Shown here one piece after another: positions 23,009 to 32,103 of a stretch of 54,706 nucleotides of DNA (position 1 is the stretch's first letter; each line of letters starts with the position of its first letter). The stretch is taken from contig CABURR010000006.1 in the NCBI GenBank assembly GCA_902493985.1, positions 1 through 54,706 on the forward strand. The letters run 5' to 3'. The stretch comes from an uncultured Collinsella sp. (GTDB lineage Bacteria > Actinomycetota > Coriobacteriia > Coriobacteriales > Coriobacteriaceae). The position numbers were made by a program, and so were the translations under genes. Below the pieces are notes generated by a model. The model saw only the letters and a program-made list of their open reading frames with translations, did no database searches and was not told the origin of the DNA.

Positions 23009-25174
23009 CTATGCACGGTCGCATTTCGCAACGTGCGAATCGAGCCATTCGATATCCTCGGCAAGATGTGCCACGCCCAGATGGTGTTCACCCGGACACA
23101 CCTCGTGTCGCAGGCCATCTCTGCGACCCAGCAACTTGTAGGCATCGCGCACGATCTCGAGCTGCTCGTCAACATTTTTCAGCCCGCGCGAACCGTTCAG
23201 ATGATCCTCTTCGCAGCTTTGCACCAGCAGCGGATGCGGCGCGATGAGCGAGGCAATATCGCCCATGTCGAGCAAGCGCCAAAGTCCGGGTGTGTAGTTG
23301 CAGCTGCAATTGCCATTGAGATGCAGCAGCGAATCACCGACACCGTACAGATAGCCCGAGACAAACGCCTTGCGCACACGCGGGTCGAGTGCGGCCAGGT
23401 ACAACGTCATGTAGCCGCCACCCGAAAAACCAAAACAGCCCAGGTCGTCCATGGCAATGTCGCCGCGCGCCTCCAAGTAATCGATCAAGCGCATGTTGTC
23501 CCAGACGTTGAGGCCCGCGACCGTAAGACCCAGTGGCTCGGCCATACGTGCTTGATTCAGACACGTACCGCGCAGGTAGCTGTTCTCGTCATCGCCCTGG
23601 CCCTTCCAGTCACGACGGTATCCCCAACCGCGCGCATCAGGACAGACGGTTACGTAACCCATGCGTGCCAAACGCAGACCGTAGTCGTAATTGAACTTAC
23701 GCACGGCATCATCGACCGCCGGCACGCCCGTCACGCCCGCAACACTTGCGGCGCCTGCTCCCTGATGGCCATGCGGGCAGATATAGCAACACTTGCGGCC
23801 GCGCGCATCGAGCTTAGGCGACTGCGGCTCGAGCAGGTAGAACGGCATCCAAACGTCGCGCTCCACCTGCAGTATCGCATGGGTGCGCACGATACCGCCG
23901 GCAATCTGCACGCAGCTGAACTCACGAATCTCAATCGGGACGCGGTCCACAAGCGAAAGACCCAAAACATTGTACAGACGAGCCCTGGTCGCAACCTTCC
24001 ACGCCTCAAAGTCTGCAGGGGTCTTGCCCGTAAATGCGGCCGAGCGCCCTTCGCGCTTCAGTCGGGCGCGTAGCGAAGACTCGTCCTCGCAGTACGTCTC
24101 GATGTGCACGGTGCGGCCATTGGCAGATAGCCCAGCCGTCTCCACCGCATCACCGTCGCCGCCCTCGGGATCCCAGCCGTCCGCACCGGCAAGCACCTGT
24201 TCGCGGGCGTACCCGGCGGCAGCCATCACATCGAGTTTATTTGCCCACGGTACCCAGTCGGTAGTATCACCCGCCGGCCCATGCAGGATTGCGCCAGCAT
24301 ACTGCGCGCAGCTGTGCGCCGCCGGCTTATTCCAATCCCACCAGCCTTCGCGCTTGATATGTCGCCCCAGCCAGCAATCGATCAGCACAGTTTGCGCCCA
24401 TTCGCGCCACGGACGACCCAGGTAGACCGAATCCGGCGCCACGCCATCCGGAGCTGTAAACGAACAACCATGAAACACAAATCCGTACGGCTCGCCTTTA
24501 GGCGTGGAGGCTGCCGTTACATACCCGTTGACATCCATATCGCGGTTGAGCGAGCGAATCTCGCACCCCTCAAAGTAGGCACGCGCGCCGCCAAAGATAA
24601 AGTCGACATCGCCCTCGATCCGGCAACGTCGAAAATACTGGCGCCCCACCCGACGCGGCGCATACTGTTTGGGTCCTATAAACCCGCCCGGTTTGGCCTC
24701 ATGCGGCGGCAGCGGACCCAAAAACAACGTGTCTTGGTGTCCCTTAATGCAGCAGGCATCGACAACCAGACGGTCGCCATCGGCATACAGGGCAATCGCC
24801 TGACCGACCTCGCGCCCATCGCCCGCATCGTTTTCGATCGTGAGGTTCTCGAGCCGTACGTCGTCGGCATCGACCAAAACGGTATAGGTCCTAAACGTGC
24901 CGAGCGTGCCGTCCACGCCCGAGCCGTCCTCCGAAGGCATCTTGGCACCCAGGCTGCCCACGATACGCACGCTGTCGGCCGTCTCTCCCTCAATCGTCAC
25001 ATGCGAGCGATGAATCTCGACCCGCTCGCGGTACTCACCCGGCTCGATATGGATTGTCACCGGCCGTCCGTCATTCGGACAGGATTCGTCAATTGCCTCC
25101 AAGGCCTTAGAGATACTGTGATATGCCCCCGCACGCTCGGGCGAAACCTCAAAAAATCGTCTCTCACTCATCAT
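23009..25174 (-). CDS. CE8 pectin methylesterase fused to an alpha/beta-hydrolase esterase
   Basis: A 721-residue two-domain protein. Residues about 5-325 are a CE8 beta-helix with GHQDTLF, the catalytic-Asp block GDVDFIFGGARAYFEG and YLGRPWREWAQTV. Residues about 370-715 are an alpha/beta hydrolase of the acetyl-esterase or dienelactone-hydrolase type, with the nucleophile elbow GFSGGGYMTL and a late Asp/His (EEDHLNG, PGEHHLG). No signal peptide or membrane segment is seen. The fusion could remove methyl and acetyl esters from the same imported oligogalacturonide before GH28 and GH105 act. The start at 25174 (or the next ATG) follows AAAGGA. Confidence 0.88.
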   Translation of the reverse strand: MMSERRFFEVSPERAGAYHSISKALEAIDESCPNDGRPVTIHIEPGEYRERVEIHRSHVTIEGETADSVRIVGSLGAKMPSEDGSGVDGTLGTFRTYTVLVDADDVRLENLTIENDAGDGREVGQAIALYADGDRLVVDACCIKGHQDTLFLGPLPPHEAKPGGFIGPKQYAPRRVGRQYFRRCRIEGDVDFIFGGARAYFEGCEIRSLNRDMDVNGYVTAASTPKGEPYGFVFHGCSFTAPDGVAPDSVYLGRPWREWAQTVLIDCWLGRHIKREGWWDWNKPAAHSCAQYAGAILHGPAGDTTDWVPWANKLDVMAAAGYAREQVLAGADGWDPEGGDGDAVETAGLSANGRTVHIETYCEDESSLRARLKREGRSAAFTGKTPADFEAWKVATRARLYNVLGLSLVDRVPIEIREFSCVQIAGGIVRTHAILQVERDVWMPFYLLEPQSPKLDARGRKCCYICPHGHQGAGAASVAGVTGVPAVDDAVRKFNYDYGLRLARMGYVTVCPDARGWGYRRDWKGQGDDENSYLRGTCLNQARMAEPLGLTVAGLNVWDNMRLIDYLEARGDIAMDDLGCFGFSGGGYMTLYLAALDPRVRKAFVSGYLYGVGDSLLHLNGNCSCNYTPGLWRLLDMGDIASLIAPHPLLVQSCEEDHLNGSRGLKNVDEQLEIVRDAYKLLGRRDGLRHEVCPGEHHLGVAHLAEDIEWLDSHVAKCDRA

Positions 25175-25194
25175 CAGCCACCGCGTCCTTTCGT

Positions 25195-25209
25195 CGTAGA
25201 CCGTCTACG
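25195..25209. promoter_or_regulatory. 15-bp palindrome upstream of the CE8 fusion gene
   Basis: CGTAGACCGTCTACG is a perfect 7+1+7 palindrome ending 21 nt before the start codon. It differs from the TGAACGTTCA operator of neighbouring promoters, so a different regulator may act here. Confidence 0.5.
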
Positions 25210-25226
25210 TTGCAGTTTCGGCATAT

Positions 25227-25270
25227 AAAAAGTTCGCGCAATGGGTCGGGAAGGCCCTGCCCATCGCGCG
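25227..25270 (-). terminator. Terminator of the GH28 gene
   Basis: On the minus strand CGCGCGATGGG pairs with CCCATTGCGCG (one mismatch), with an internal GGGCC/GG region, followed by AACTTTTT. Confidence 0.7.
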
Positions 25271-25308
25271 TCGCGACATACCGAATTTAATTGTTTAGGA
25301 GCAAACGC

Positions 25309-26904
25309 CTACGCGCGGATAACCCTGTCGACGTTCTGGAGCTGCAGCTCCTCGCCGTCCTGGCCCTCGATCACCACATTTTGCAGGTCGAGCACCTTGA
25401 CGTTTTGCGCAATGATGCCCTGACGCACCATGGGCTCAACGCCGCAGGCCATGGCCGGAACAAAGGGCTCAGCATCGTCGGCAAAGGTCACGTGGACATC
25501 CTGGAACGTCAGGCGCGTTACTTTGCTCTCGGGCAGGCCCGTGATGTAGGCAGCGGCAGCATGGCAGTTGGTGGCCTCGATATCGCAAAACGTCGTGGCA
25601 CCAAAGCCGGGCGTGCGGTCGTCGACGGGCAGCGCCTCGCGAGACTGCACGTAATCGGTCTTGCCGTCCTTGTCGCAGAAGTAGAACGAATTGACCACGA
25701 AGGGCGTGAGCACCTTGTCCATGCGAATGTGCTCGAAGGTGATGCCCTCGTTGACGGCATCCTTGCCGCGTCCACGGCGGGTCTTGACGCGCAGGCCACG
25801 GTCAGTGCGCTCAAAGAGGCACTTGCTCACGGTAAGGTCCTTGATGCCGCCGGCAGCCTCTGAACCCAGGACCACGGCGCCGTGACCATCGTGCATGTAG
25901 CAGTGAGAGATCAGCACGTCGTGCGTAGCGGGACGAAGCTCGGGCTCAATGCCCAGCTTGCCGCTCTTGATGGCGATGCAGTCGTCGCCCACCGAGAACT
26001 GACAGCCAAGGATGCGGACAAAGCCGCAGCTCTCGGGATCGAAACCGTCGGTGTTGTGGGAGTTCTTGGGGCCCTCGATGGACAGGCAGAGCGCATCGAT
26101 GTGCTCGCACAGGATGGGGTGGATGTTCCACGCCGGGCTGTTGCGGACGGTGAAGCCAGCCAAGCTCACGTTTTGGCACTCGGACAGGAAGATCATGCGC
26201 GGACGGGCGATCTCGCGGCCCTCCTCGGGGCGGAAGATGTTCTTAAAGTCCTTGTTCCACCAGTTGTCCTCGGCAAAATCGGTCTGACCGTCAATCGCGC
26301 CGCGACCATAGACGCACACGTCGTGCACGCCCAGACCCGTAAAGGTAGAACAGTAGGTCGAGAAGCTCTCCCCCTCCCAGCGGCCCAGGGGCAGCATATC
26401 GGTACCGGCATAACCGGCACCCTCGTTGCCCGTGACCGTACCCGGAATGTAGGCAAGCGCGGCACGATCGTGGCGGGCCAGCAGCACCGCCCCCTCGGCG
26501 AGCTCGATGTTGATATTGCTCTTAAGGAAGAGCGACTTGATGCGGTAGCTGCCGGCGGGAATCAGCACGCGGCCACCCTTGGGGCAGGCCATGATGGCAG
26601 CCTGGATGTTGGTGGTGTCATCATGCTCGGCATCGCCCTTGGCGCCACAGTCGCGAACGTTGATGGTAAAGGGCTCAGCCGGCGTGGTGACACCTACGCT
26701 CAGCTCACGCTCGCCACAAACAAAACGAACCAGGTTGCGCTTGCCGGGGGTCAGGCCGTCGACATAGGTCTCGACCGTATTCGTGGTACCGGCGGGCTCG
26801 TCGTTGACAAAGATCTCCCACGTATCGGCGCAGGTAAAGTAACCGCCGTCGTCAAGCTCGATAACCGCCGCGCGCGCGTTGCGCCAGATAACGTTCGTCT
26901 CCAT
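25309..26904 (-). CDS. GH28 polygalacturonase-like hydrolase with N-terminal beta-sandwich domain
   Basis: A 531-residue protein. Residues about 1-85 look like a fibronectin-III-like domain found on exo-acting members; the rest is a right-handed beta-helix. The GH28 motifs are NTDGFDP, GDDCIAIKSG, GHGAVVLGSE and RGLRVKT (the variant of RIK), supplying the three catalytic Asp, the His and the basic residue. It hydrolyses alpha-1,4-galacturonan; the added domain and lack of a signal peptide suggest exo-action on imported oligomers. ATG at 26904 follows GAGGGAG. It has its own terminator and follows the transporter gene. Confidence 0.92.
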   Translation of the reverse strand: METNVIWRNARAAVIELDDGGYFTCADTWEIFVNDEPAGTTNTVETYVDGLTPGKRNLVRFVCGERELSVGVTTPAEPFTINVRDCGAKGDAEHDDTTNIQAAIMACPKGGRVLIPAGSYRIKSLFLKSNINIELAEGAVLLARHDRAALAYIPGTVTGNEGAGYAGTDMLPLGRWEGESFSTYCSTFTGLGVHDVCVYGRGAIDGQTDFAEDNWWNKDFKNIFRPEEGREIARPRMIFLSECQNVSLAGFTVRNSPAWNIHPILCEHIDALCLSIEGPKNSHNTDGFDPESCGFVRILGCQFSVGDDCIAIKSGKLGIEPELRPATHDVLISHCYMHDGHGAVVLGSEAAGGIKDLTVSKCLFERTDRGLRVKTRRGRGKDAVNEGITFEHIRMDKVLTPFVVNSFYFCDKDGKTDYVQSREALPVDDRTPGFGATTFCDIEATNCHAAAAYITGLPESKVTRLTFQDVHVTFADDAEPFVPAMACGVEPMVRQGIIAQNVKVLDLQNVVIEGQDGEELQLQNVDRVIRA

Positions 26905-26952
26905 GGGTTTCTCCCTCAAAAAGATGCTCTAAAGGCAAATTGTACGCTGTTG

Positions 26953-26996
26953 AAAAAGGGCCGTGCCTGCCGGCGGAATTCCGGTGGCACGGCCCT
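26953..26996 (-). terminator. Terminator of the GPH-type transporter gene
   Basis: On the minus strand AGGGCCGTGCC pairs perfectly with GGCACGGCCCT (11 bp), followed by TTTTT. Confidence 0.95.
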
Positions 26997-27019
26997 GTGA
27001 TTTGGACGATATGTCGGCC

Positions 27020-28579
27020 TTACTCGGCGGGAGTTACGCTACCGTCCTGGAAGCCAACGTTGTTGTGGGCAAAGCAGTCCTCGTACTTAAAGCCGGAGAG
27101 CTCCTCGCAAAGCGCCTTGACCTCGGGCTTGACGTCGGCCATCTTGCCACCCTCCTTGACTCGGTGAATCTCGTCGCAAAGGACGTCGCACTGCTCCTTG
27201 TCGATCTTGATGCCGCGGGCAAGGACGGCCGCAAGCAGGAAGAAGCCGGCGCAGCCGATGATCATGTAGCCGCAGATATACAGAGGCACGGTAGCGGGCT
27301 GGGTCACGGCGTCGCTATTGCCGGCGGTCTGAATGAAGCCGGAGGCAGCAAGGACGATAGCCCACACGTTGACGGCGATAGCCTGGGCGATCTGCTGGCA
27401 GAGCTGCTGCGCGGAGCTGTAGATGCCCTCGCGACGACGCAGGGTGATGAGTTCATCGACATCGGGGATGTAGTTGAGCAGAACATCGGGCAGGTACTGG
27501 AAGCCGACGTAGAAGAACTTCCAGATGGCGAAGATGATGGGGTAGGCGATCATGGCGATGGCGACCGTGGAGGTGCCGCTGATCTGACCAAAGGCGAAGT
27601 AGTTGTAGGCAATGATGCACGCAGCGCAACCGACGTTGGCCAGGTACCAAGACTTGTGGAAGCCCTTCTTGGCCATGAGGGCGACCCAGATGGCGGTGCA
27701 GACGATAGCGACGACCTTGCCAGGCATCTCCATCACGGACTCGTAGGACTTAGGAATCTGCAGGCAGTAGACGATGAAGAAGGACAGGCAGGCAGACCAG
27801 CAGGCAGCAGCGAGCTTCGTGGAGACCTGTGCATACAGGACCTTGCGGAAGGACTTGTTGCGGAAGGTGGAGATAACGTCGATAAAGAACTTCTTGATGC
27901 CCTCGCCGACGCTCTCGATCTTCTCCTGAGCGACCTCCTCGGGGGTGTGCTCCCACGTGGACAGGTACACGCAGAGCAGCGAGATTGCCATGACCGAAGC
28001 GTTGACCGTAGCGATGATGAAGTAGCTGAACGGGTTGGTCTCGCCGAAGGTGCCAAAGCCGAAGCCCACAAGTGCAGCCATCAGGAAGCCGGCGGCGTTA
28101 CCAAAGAGATGCTTGTAGCCGGTGAGGTACGTACGCTCCTTAAAGTCATCGGTCATCTCGATGGTAAGCGGCGACAGGTTGGCGGTGCAGAACGTGTACG
28201 CGACGTTGTAGATCAGGTACAGCACAAAGTAGTACGGGAAGCCAAACGGCGTAGCCACGAAGATGAGCGGCTCGGCGATCATCATCGGGATGGCCAGCAA
28301 GATCCAGAAACGACGACGACCAAAGATGCGGCCAATCTTGGTGGCATAGAAGTTATCGGCCACAAAGCCCATCAGCGGGCAAAGAATGGCGTTGACATAG
28401 ATGGCAAACGAGCTGATCAGTGCAGCCTCGCCTGCGGACAGGCCACACTCCGTGGACAGGAACAGCACCATGTAGCTGTGCGTAAAGGTCAGGGCACCGG
28501 AATTGAGCATACCGCCCATACCAAAGCCCAAGCGCGTCCAGAATGTGATCTTACGCTTTTTTCCGATCTTATTAGTCAT
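27020..28579 (-). CDS. GPH-type MFS sugar or uronide transporter
   Basis: A 519-residue polytopic membrane protein with about 12 helices. Glycoside-pentoside-hexuronide:cation symporter features include LGFGMGGMLNSGALTFTHSY at the N-terminus, PLMGFVADN in the first cytoplasmic loop and GRRRFWILL. ATG at 28579 follows GAGGGAG. Located between uxaA and GH28 and under TGAACGTT operators, it most likely imports galacturonides. Cation coupling is assumed from the family. Confidence 0.88.
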   Translation of the reverse strand: MTNKIGKKRKITFWTRLGFGMGGMLNSGALTFTHSYMVLFLSTECGLSAGEAALISSFAIYVNAILCPLMGFVADNFYATKIGRIFGRRRFWILLAIPMMIAEPLIFVATPFGFPYYFVLYLIYNVAYTFCTANLSPLTIEMTDDFKERTYLTGYKHLFGNAAGFLMAALVGFGFGTFGETNPFSYFIIATVNASVMAISLLCVYLSTWEHTPEEVAQEKIESVGEGIKKFFIDVISTFRNKSFRKVLYAQVSTKLAAACWSACLSFFIVYCLQIPKSYESVMEMPGKVVAIVCTAIWVALMAKKGFHKSWYLANVGCAACIIAYNYFAFGQISGTSTVAIAMIAYPIIFAIWKFFYVGFQYLPDVLLNYIPDVDELITLRRREGIYSSAQQLCQQIAQAIAVNVWAIVLAASGFIQTAGNSDAVTQPATVPLYICGYMIIGCAGFFLLAAVLARGIKIDKEQCDVLCDEIHRVKEGGKMADVKPEVKALCEELSGFKYEDCFAHNNVGFQDGSVTPAE

Positions 28580-28602
28580 CGAGCTCCCTCTCTTTTCTCG
28601 AT

Positions 28603-28619
28603 TGTCTTGTAACAAGACA
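28603..28619. promoter_or_regulatory. 17-bp palindrome in the 5' leader of the transporter gene
   Basis: TGTCTTGTAACAAGACA is a perfect 8+1+8 palindrome 24 nt before the transporter ATG, downstream of the predicted start of transcription. It could be an RNA hairpin or an extra operator. Confidence 0.5.
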
Positions 28620-28655
28620 TTTGAGTCCACACTGACATCTGTCTGCCCAGCGTTC

Positions 28656-28752
28656 AGGGTGAACGTTTAGTTAGATTATGCGCGATTGTTTACGACAGGT
28701 GAACGTTCACTTGAATAATATCCTTGAACGGTCGATTTTTACCGCTGAACGG
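28656..28752 (-). promoter_or_regulatory. Transporter promoter: two operators and the AACGGT-N15-AACGG motif
   Basis: On the minus strand TTCACC (28698-28703) and CATAAT (28675-28680) are -35 and -10 with a 17-nt spacer. The operator AGGTGAACGTTCACTT (28697-28712) contains the -35, and AGGGTGAACGTTTAGT (28656-28671) covers the start point. The bipartite motif (28724-28752, TTGAACGGTCGATTT then TTACCGCTGAACGG) is centred about 70 nt upstream of the start point. A third operator, AGGTGAACGTTTATCA, lies at 28818-28833. Confidence 0.7.
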
Positions 28753-28867
28753 ACACAATTGAGATCCTCACACCTATTTTCTGCTGGTAAGGGTGCCATG
28801 CTGGACAGCCATGAGATAGGTGAACGTTTATCAGATTTTCCAACATATTCACTTAACCACGAAACGA

Positions 28868-28900
28868 AAAAGCCCCGCCGGGAACACTCCCGACGGGGCC
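28868..28900 (-). terminator. Terminator of the uxaCBA operon
   Basis: On the minus strand GCCCCGTCGGG pairs with CCCGGCGGGGC around AGTGTT, followed by TTTTT. It lies 35 nt past the uxaA stop. The 28580-28934 gap otherwise holds the transporter promoter. Confidence 0.92.
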
Positions 28901-28934
28901 GATGACATCGCGCTATGCTTGGGCGCACTTGCCG

Positions 28935-30419
28935 CTACAAGCAGACGCCGTCCTTCCAGATACTGATCTCGTGACAGCCACGGCGCTCGGCACTCGTGAG
29001 CTTACCGCTCGCCGTCTCCAGCACCAGCTGGTACAGATCGTGGGCGGCCTCGTCGAGCGTGCGCTCACCCGTGGCAATCACGCCGGCGTTAAAGTCCATC
29101 CAATTGGCCTTGTGGTCGCACAAACGCTGGTTGGTGAACACTTTGAGCGTAGGCGCCGGCGCGCCAAACGGTGTGCCGCGGCCAGTCGAGAACAGAATCA
29201 CGTGGCAGCCGGCAGCCGTCAACGCCGTGGTGGATACCATGTCGTTGCCCGGACCGCACAGCATGTTCAGGCCGTGTTTAGTTGCCTGGCCGGCATACGG
29301 CAGCACGTCGACGATGGGGGCAGATCCGCCCTTTTGCACGCAGCCGCAGCTCTTGTCCTCAAGTGTGGTAATACCGCCGTCCTTGTTGCCGGGACTCGGG
29401 TTCTCGTAGACAACCTCGCCGTGGCTAATAAAGTAATCCTTAAAGCCGTTGAGCATGTCGGAAGCGGCGTTAAAGACCTGCTCGTTCTCGCAACGGTCGA
29501 GCAGAATGCTCTCCGCGCCAAACATCTCGGGCACCTCGGTAAGCACCGACGTGCCGCCGCGGGCGACGACCATATCGCTCACGCGACCGATCGTGGGGTT
29601 GGCGGTAATGCCCGAAAGGCCGTCAGAGCCGCCGCACTTAAGACCAATGACCAGCTCGGAGGCCGGAATGGGCCCACGCTTTGCTTGCTTGGCCAGGTCA
29701 GCCAGCTCGGACAGAATCTTGTGCCCCTCGATCTGCTCGTCGGCGACGTCCTGGCAGGTGAGAAAGCGAACGCGCTCGTGGTCGAAGTCACCGAGCTCGT
29801 CGAGCACCTGCTGATGCGTGCAGTTCTCGCAACCAAGCGACAGGAACAGCACGCCGGCCGCATTAGGATGACGCGAGAGCGCCACCAGCAGACGACGCGT
29901 CTGGGCATGGTCGGCGCCGGTCTGCGAGCAACCGAACGGATGCGGGAAGTAGTAGACACCCTCCAGCGAGCCATCGACCAGATCCTGGGCCTGCTCACAC
30001 ATGGCACGGGCGACTTCGTTGACACAGCCGACCGTGGGGATGATCCACAGCTCATTACGCGTCGCGGCACGACCGTCGGCGCGGCGGAACCCCATAAAGG
30101 TCTCGGGCTCAACGGGATCCACGACCGGATGTGTGGGGTTGTAGGTATACTCGACCTCGCCCGAAAGGTTGGTCTTCACATTGTGCGTGTGGAGCCACTG
30201 ACCGGGCTGGACATCGCCCGTCACGTGTCCGATGGGCAAGCCGTACTTGATGACGTCCTCCCCCGCGGCAATCGAGCGCACGGCCATCTTATGACCCTGC
30301 GGAATATCCTCCGCGGCCACGACCTCGCCTACCCCGGGAACCGCGACGGCGGTGCCCTTGGCAAGCGGCGACAGCGCGACAATCACGTTGTCTGCCGGAT
30401 TGATCTGGATAGTGTTCAT
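28935..30419 (-). CDS. uxaA: Altronate dehydratase UxaA
   Basis: A 494-residue, one-piece UxaA/GarD dehydratase. The N-terminal SAF domain (about 1-95, AVPGVGEVVAAEDIPQGHKMAV) is followed by the catalytic region with GRAATRNELWIIPTVGCVN, HPFGCSQTGADH, LGCENCTHQ, GLKCGGSDGLSGITANP and STGRGTPFGAPAPTLKV. It dehydrates D-altronate to 2-keto-3-deoxygluconate. Last gene of uxaC-uxaB-uxaA, 75 nt after uxaB. Confidence 0.95.
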   Translation of the reverse strand: MNTIQINPADNVIVALSPLAKGTAVAVPGVGEVVAAEDIPQGHKMAVRSIAAGEDVIKYGLPIGHVTGDVQPGQWLHTHNVKTNLSGEVEYTYNPTHPVVDPVEPETFMGFRRADGRAATRNELWIIPTVGCVNEVARAMCEQAQDLVDGSLEGVYYFPHPFGCSQTGADHAQTRRLLVALSRHPNAAGVLFLSLGCENCTHQQVLDELGDFDHERVRFLTCQDVADEQIEGHKILSELADLAKQAKRGPIPASELVIGLKCGGSDGLSGITANPTIGRVSDMVVARGGTSVLTEVPEMFGAESILLDRCENEQVFNAASDMLNGFKDYFISHGEVVYENPSPGNKDGGITTLEDKSCGCVQKGGSAPIVDVLPYAGQATKHGLNMLCGPGNDMVSTTALTAAGCHVILFSTGRGTPFGAPAPTLKVFTNQRLCDHKANWMDFNAGVIATGERTLDEAAHDLYQLVLETASGKLTSAERRGCHEISIWKDGVCL

Positions 30420-30494
30420 TGCAAATGGTCCTAACCCTACAGGTTGAGCAGAAGTCGAGGCGCGGGCACGCCGTCCCGCGCCCGCGCCGGATAT

Positions 30495-32009
30495 TTACGC
30501 CTGAGCGTTGGCGAAGGCCTGCTTGGCACCCTCGGTGCGCACGACGGCGAGCGCACTGACGACAAACTCCTCAAGACCGGCGATCTGCGTAAGGTCCTCG
30601 CCCCACATCTGCTCGTTGGTGAGCACGTCGTGCACCAGTTGGGCATCGTCGGCGCCGGCATGGGCAGCGTAGAAATCGAGTACGAAGGCATCGTCCTGAG
30701 CGGTGTACTCGGTGCCGTCGGAGCGACGCAGGTGCAGGCCGTCGCCCTCGCGGGACACGAGCTCCTGCGTGTAGAAGGAGATGAGCGTAGCGAGGCTCGT
30801 CGCCAGGCACTTGGGCAGGTTGCCGGTCTCAGCAACGTAGTCCTTGAGCGTGGGCAGGTCGCGAGCGCGCCACTTAGCCGTGGAGTTGAGGCAGATGGAG
30901 AGCAGCGCATGATCAATAAACGGGTTGTCGAAGCGGTTTTCGACGGCGGCGGCAAAGGCCTTGCAGTCCTCGACATCCAAGTCGGCGGCAAGCGTCGGAA
31001 TGACCTCGTCGTAGAGCATGGTGTTCATGAAGCCGCGAATGGTCTCGTCATGCATGCAGTCGCGCACGATATCAAAGCCGGCAACCCAGGAACCCGGAAC
31101 GAAAGCGGTGTGGGCACCGTTGAGGATGCGGACCTTGCGCTTCTTGTATGGGGTGACGTCGGGGGTCACAAAGACACCCGGCAGACCGGCCTTCACGAAG
31201 GACAGACGCTCCTTGAGCGATTCGTCACCCTGGATGCCCCACATCTGGAAGGGCTCACGCACGGCCAAGAATGGATCCTCATAGCCCAAGCGCTCGGCCA
31301 CGGCAGCGGCCTCCTTGGGATCGCGGATGCGACCCGGAACGATGGTGTCGACGAGCGTGGTGCAGACGGTGCAGTCGTTGGCCATCCACTGCGAAAACTC
31401 GTCCTCCCAGCCCCAGTCGCTCACGTACTGGTTCATGATGCGCAGCAGCTCCTCGCCGTTATGGTCGATGAGCTCGCACGCGAGCACGATAACGCCCGAC
31501 TTACCGGCGGCCCAGCGGGCGTGAAGGACCTGGACAAGCTTGGCAGGGAAGCTCGCGGGCGGCATGTCGTCGGCCTTGCAGGACGGGTCGTAGGCGATAC
31601 CGGCCTCGGTGGTGTTGGAGACGATGATCTCCAGGTCGTCGGAAACGGCGACCTCCATCATGGCGCGATAGTCGTCCTCGCGATACGGGTTGAGGCAGCG
31701 GCTGCAGGCGCTGATCACACGAGACTCGTCAACCGTGTTGCCGTTCTCCTTGCCGCGCACCAGCACGGTGTACAGGTCGTCCTGGGCATTGATACCGTCG
31801 GCAAAGCCAAAGGCGCCACTGATGGGCTGCACCATGACGACCTTGCCGTTCCAGCCGGTGGCCTCGTTGCCCATGTCAAAGAAACGGTCGACGAAGGCGC
31901 GCAGGAAATTGCCCTCGCCAAACTGCAGAACCTTCTCGGGAGCGTCCTTGGGCAGCAAATAGCCCTTGTAGCCGATCTTCTCGAGCGCATCGTAGCTGAT
32001 GTTCTCCAT
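30495..32009 (-). CDS. uxaB: Tagaturonate reductase UxaB (mannitol dehydrogenase family)
   Basis: A 504-residue member of the long-chain mannitol dehydrogenase family. It has QFGEGNFLRAFVDRFFD near the N-terminus for NAD binding and RKVRILNGAHTAFVPGS with the catalytic Lys/Asn/His region. It reduces D-tagaturonate to D-altronate with NADH. Fructuronate reductase (UxuB) is the near alternative; uxaA and uxaC alongside favour UxaB. A GC-rich hairpin (about 30458-30488) follows the stop before uxaA and may tune the mRNA. Confidence 0.92.
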   Translation of the reverse strand: MENISYDALEKIGYKGYLLPKDAPEKVLQFGEGNFLRAFVDRFFDMGNEATGWNGKVVMVQPISGAFGFADGINAQDDLYTVLVRGKENGNTVDESRVISACSRCLNPYREDDYRAMMEVAVSDDLEIIVSNTTEAGIAYDPSCKADDMPPASFPAKLVQVLHARWAAGKSGVIVLACELIDHNGEELLRIMNQYVSDWGWEDEFSQWMANDCTVCTTLVDTIVPGRIRDPKEAAAVAERLGYEDPFLAVREPFQMWGIQGDESLKERLSFVKAGLPGVFVTPDVTPYKKRKVRILNGAHTAFVPGSWVAGFDIVRDCMHDETIRGFMNTMLYDEVIPTLAADLDVEDCKAFAAAVENRFDNPFIDHALLSICLNSTAKWRARDLPTLKDYVAETGNLPKCLATSLATLISFYTQELVSREGDGLHLRRSDGTEYTAQDDAFVLDFYAAHAGADDAQLVHDVLTNEQMWGEDLTQIAGLEEFVVSALAVVRTEGAKQAFANAQA

Positions 32010-32103
32010 CTGTGTCTCTCCTTAGATAGCTGTTAGCGTGCAAGCAAAACGGGGCTCCGCGTGTGGCAACGGCGCCCAGGGTTCGATGTGATTCGATGCG
32101 GGC

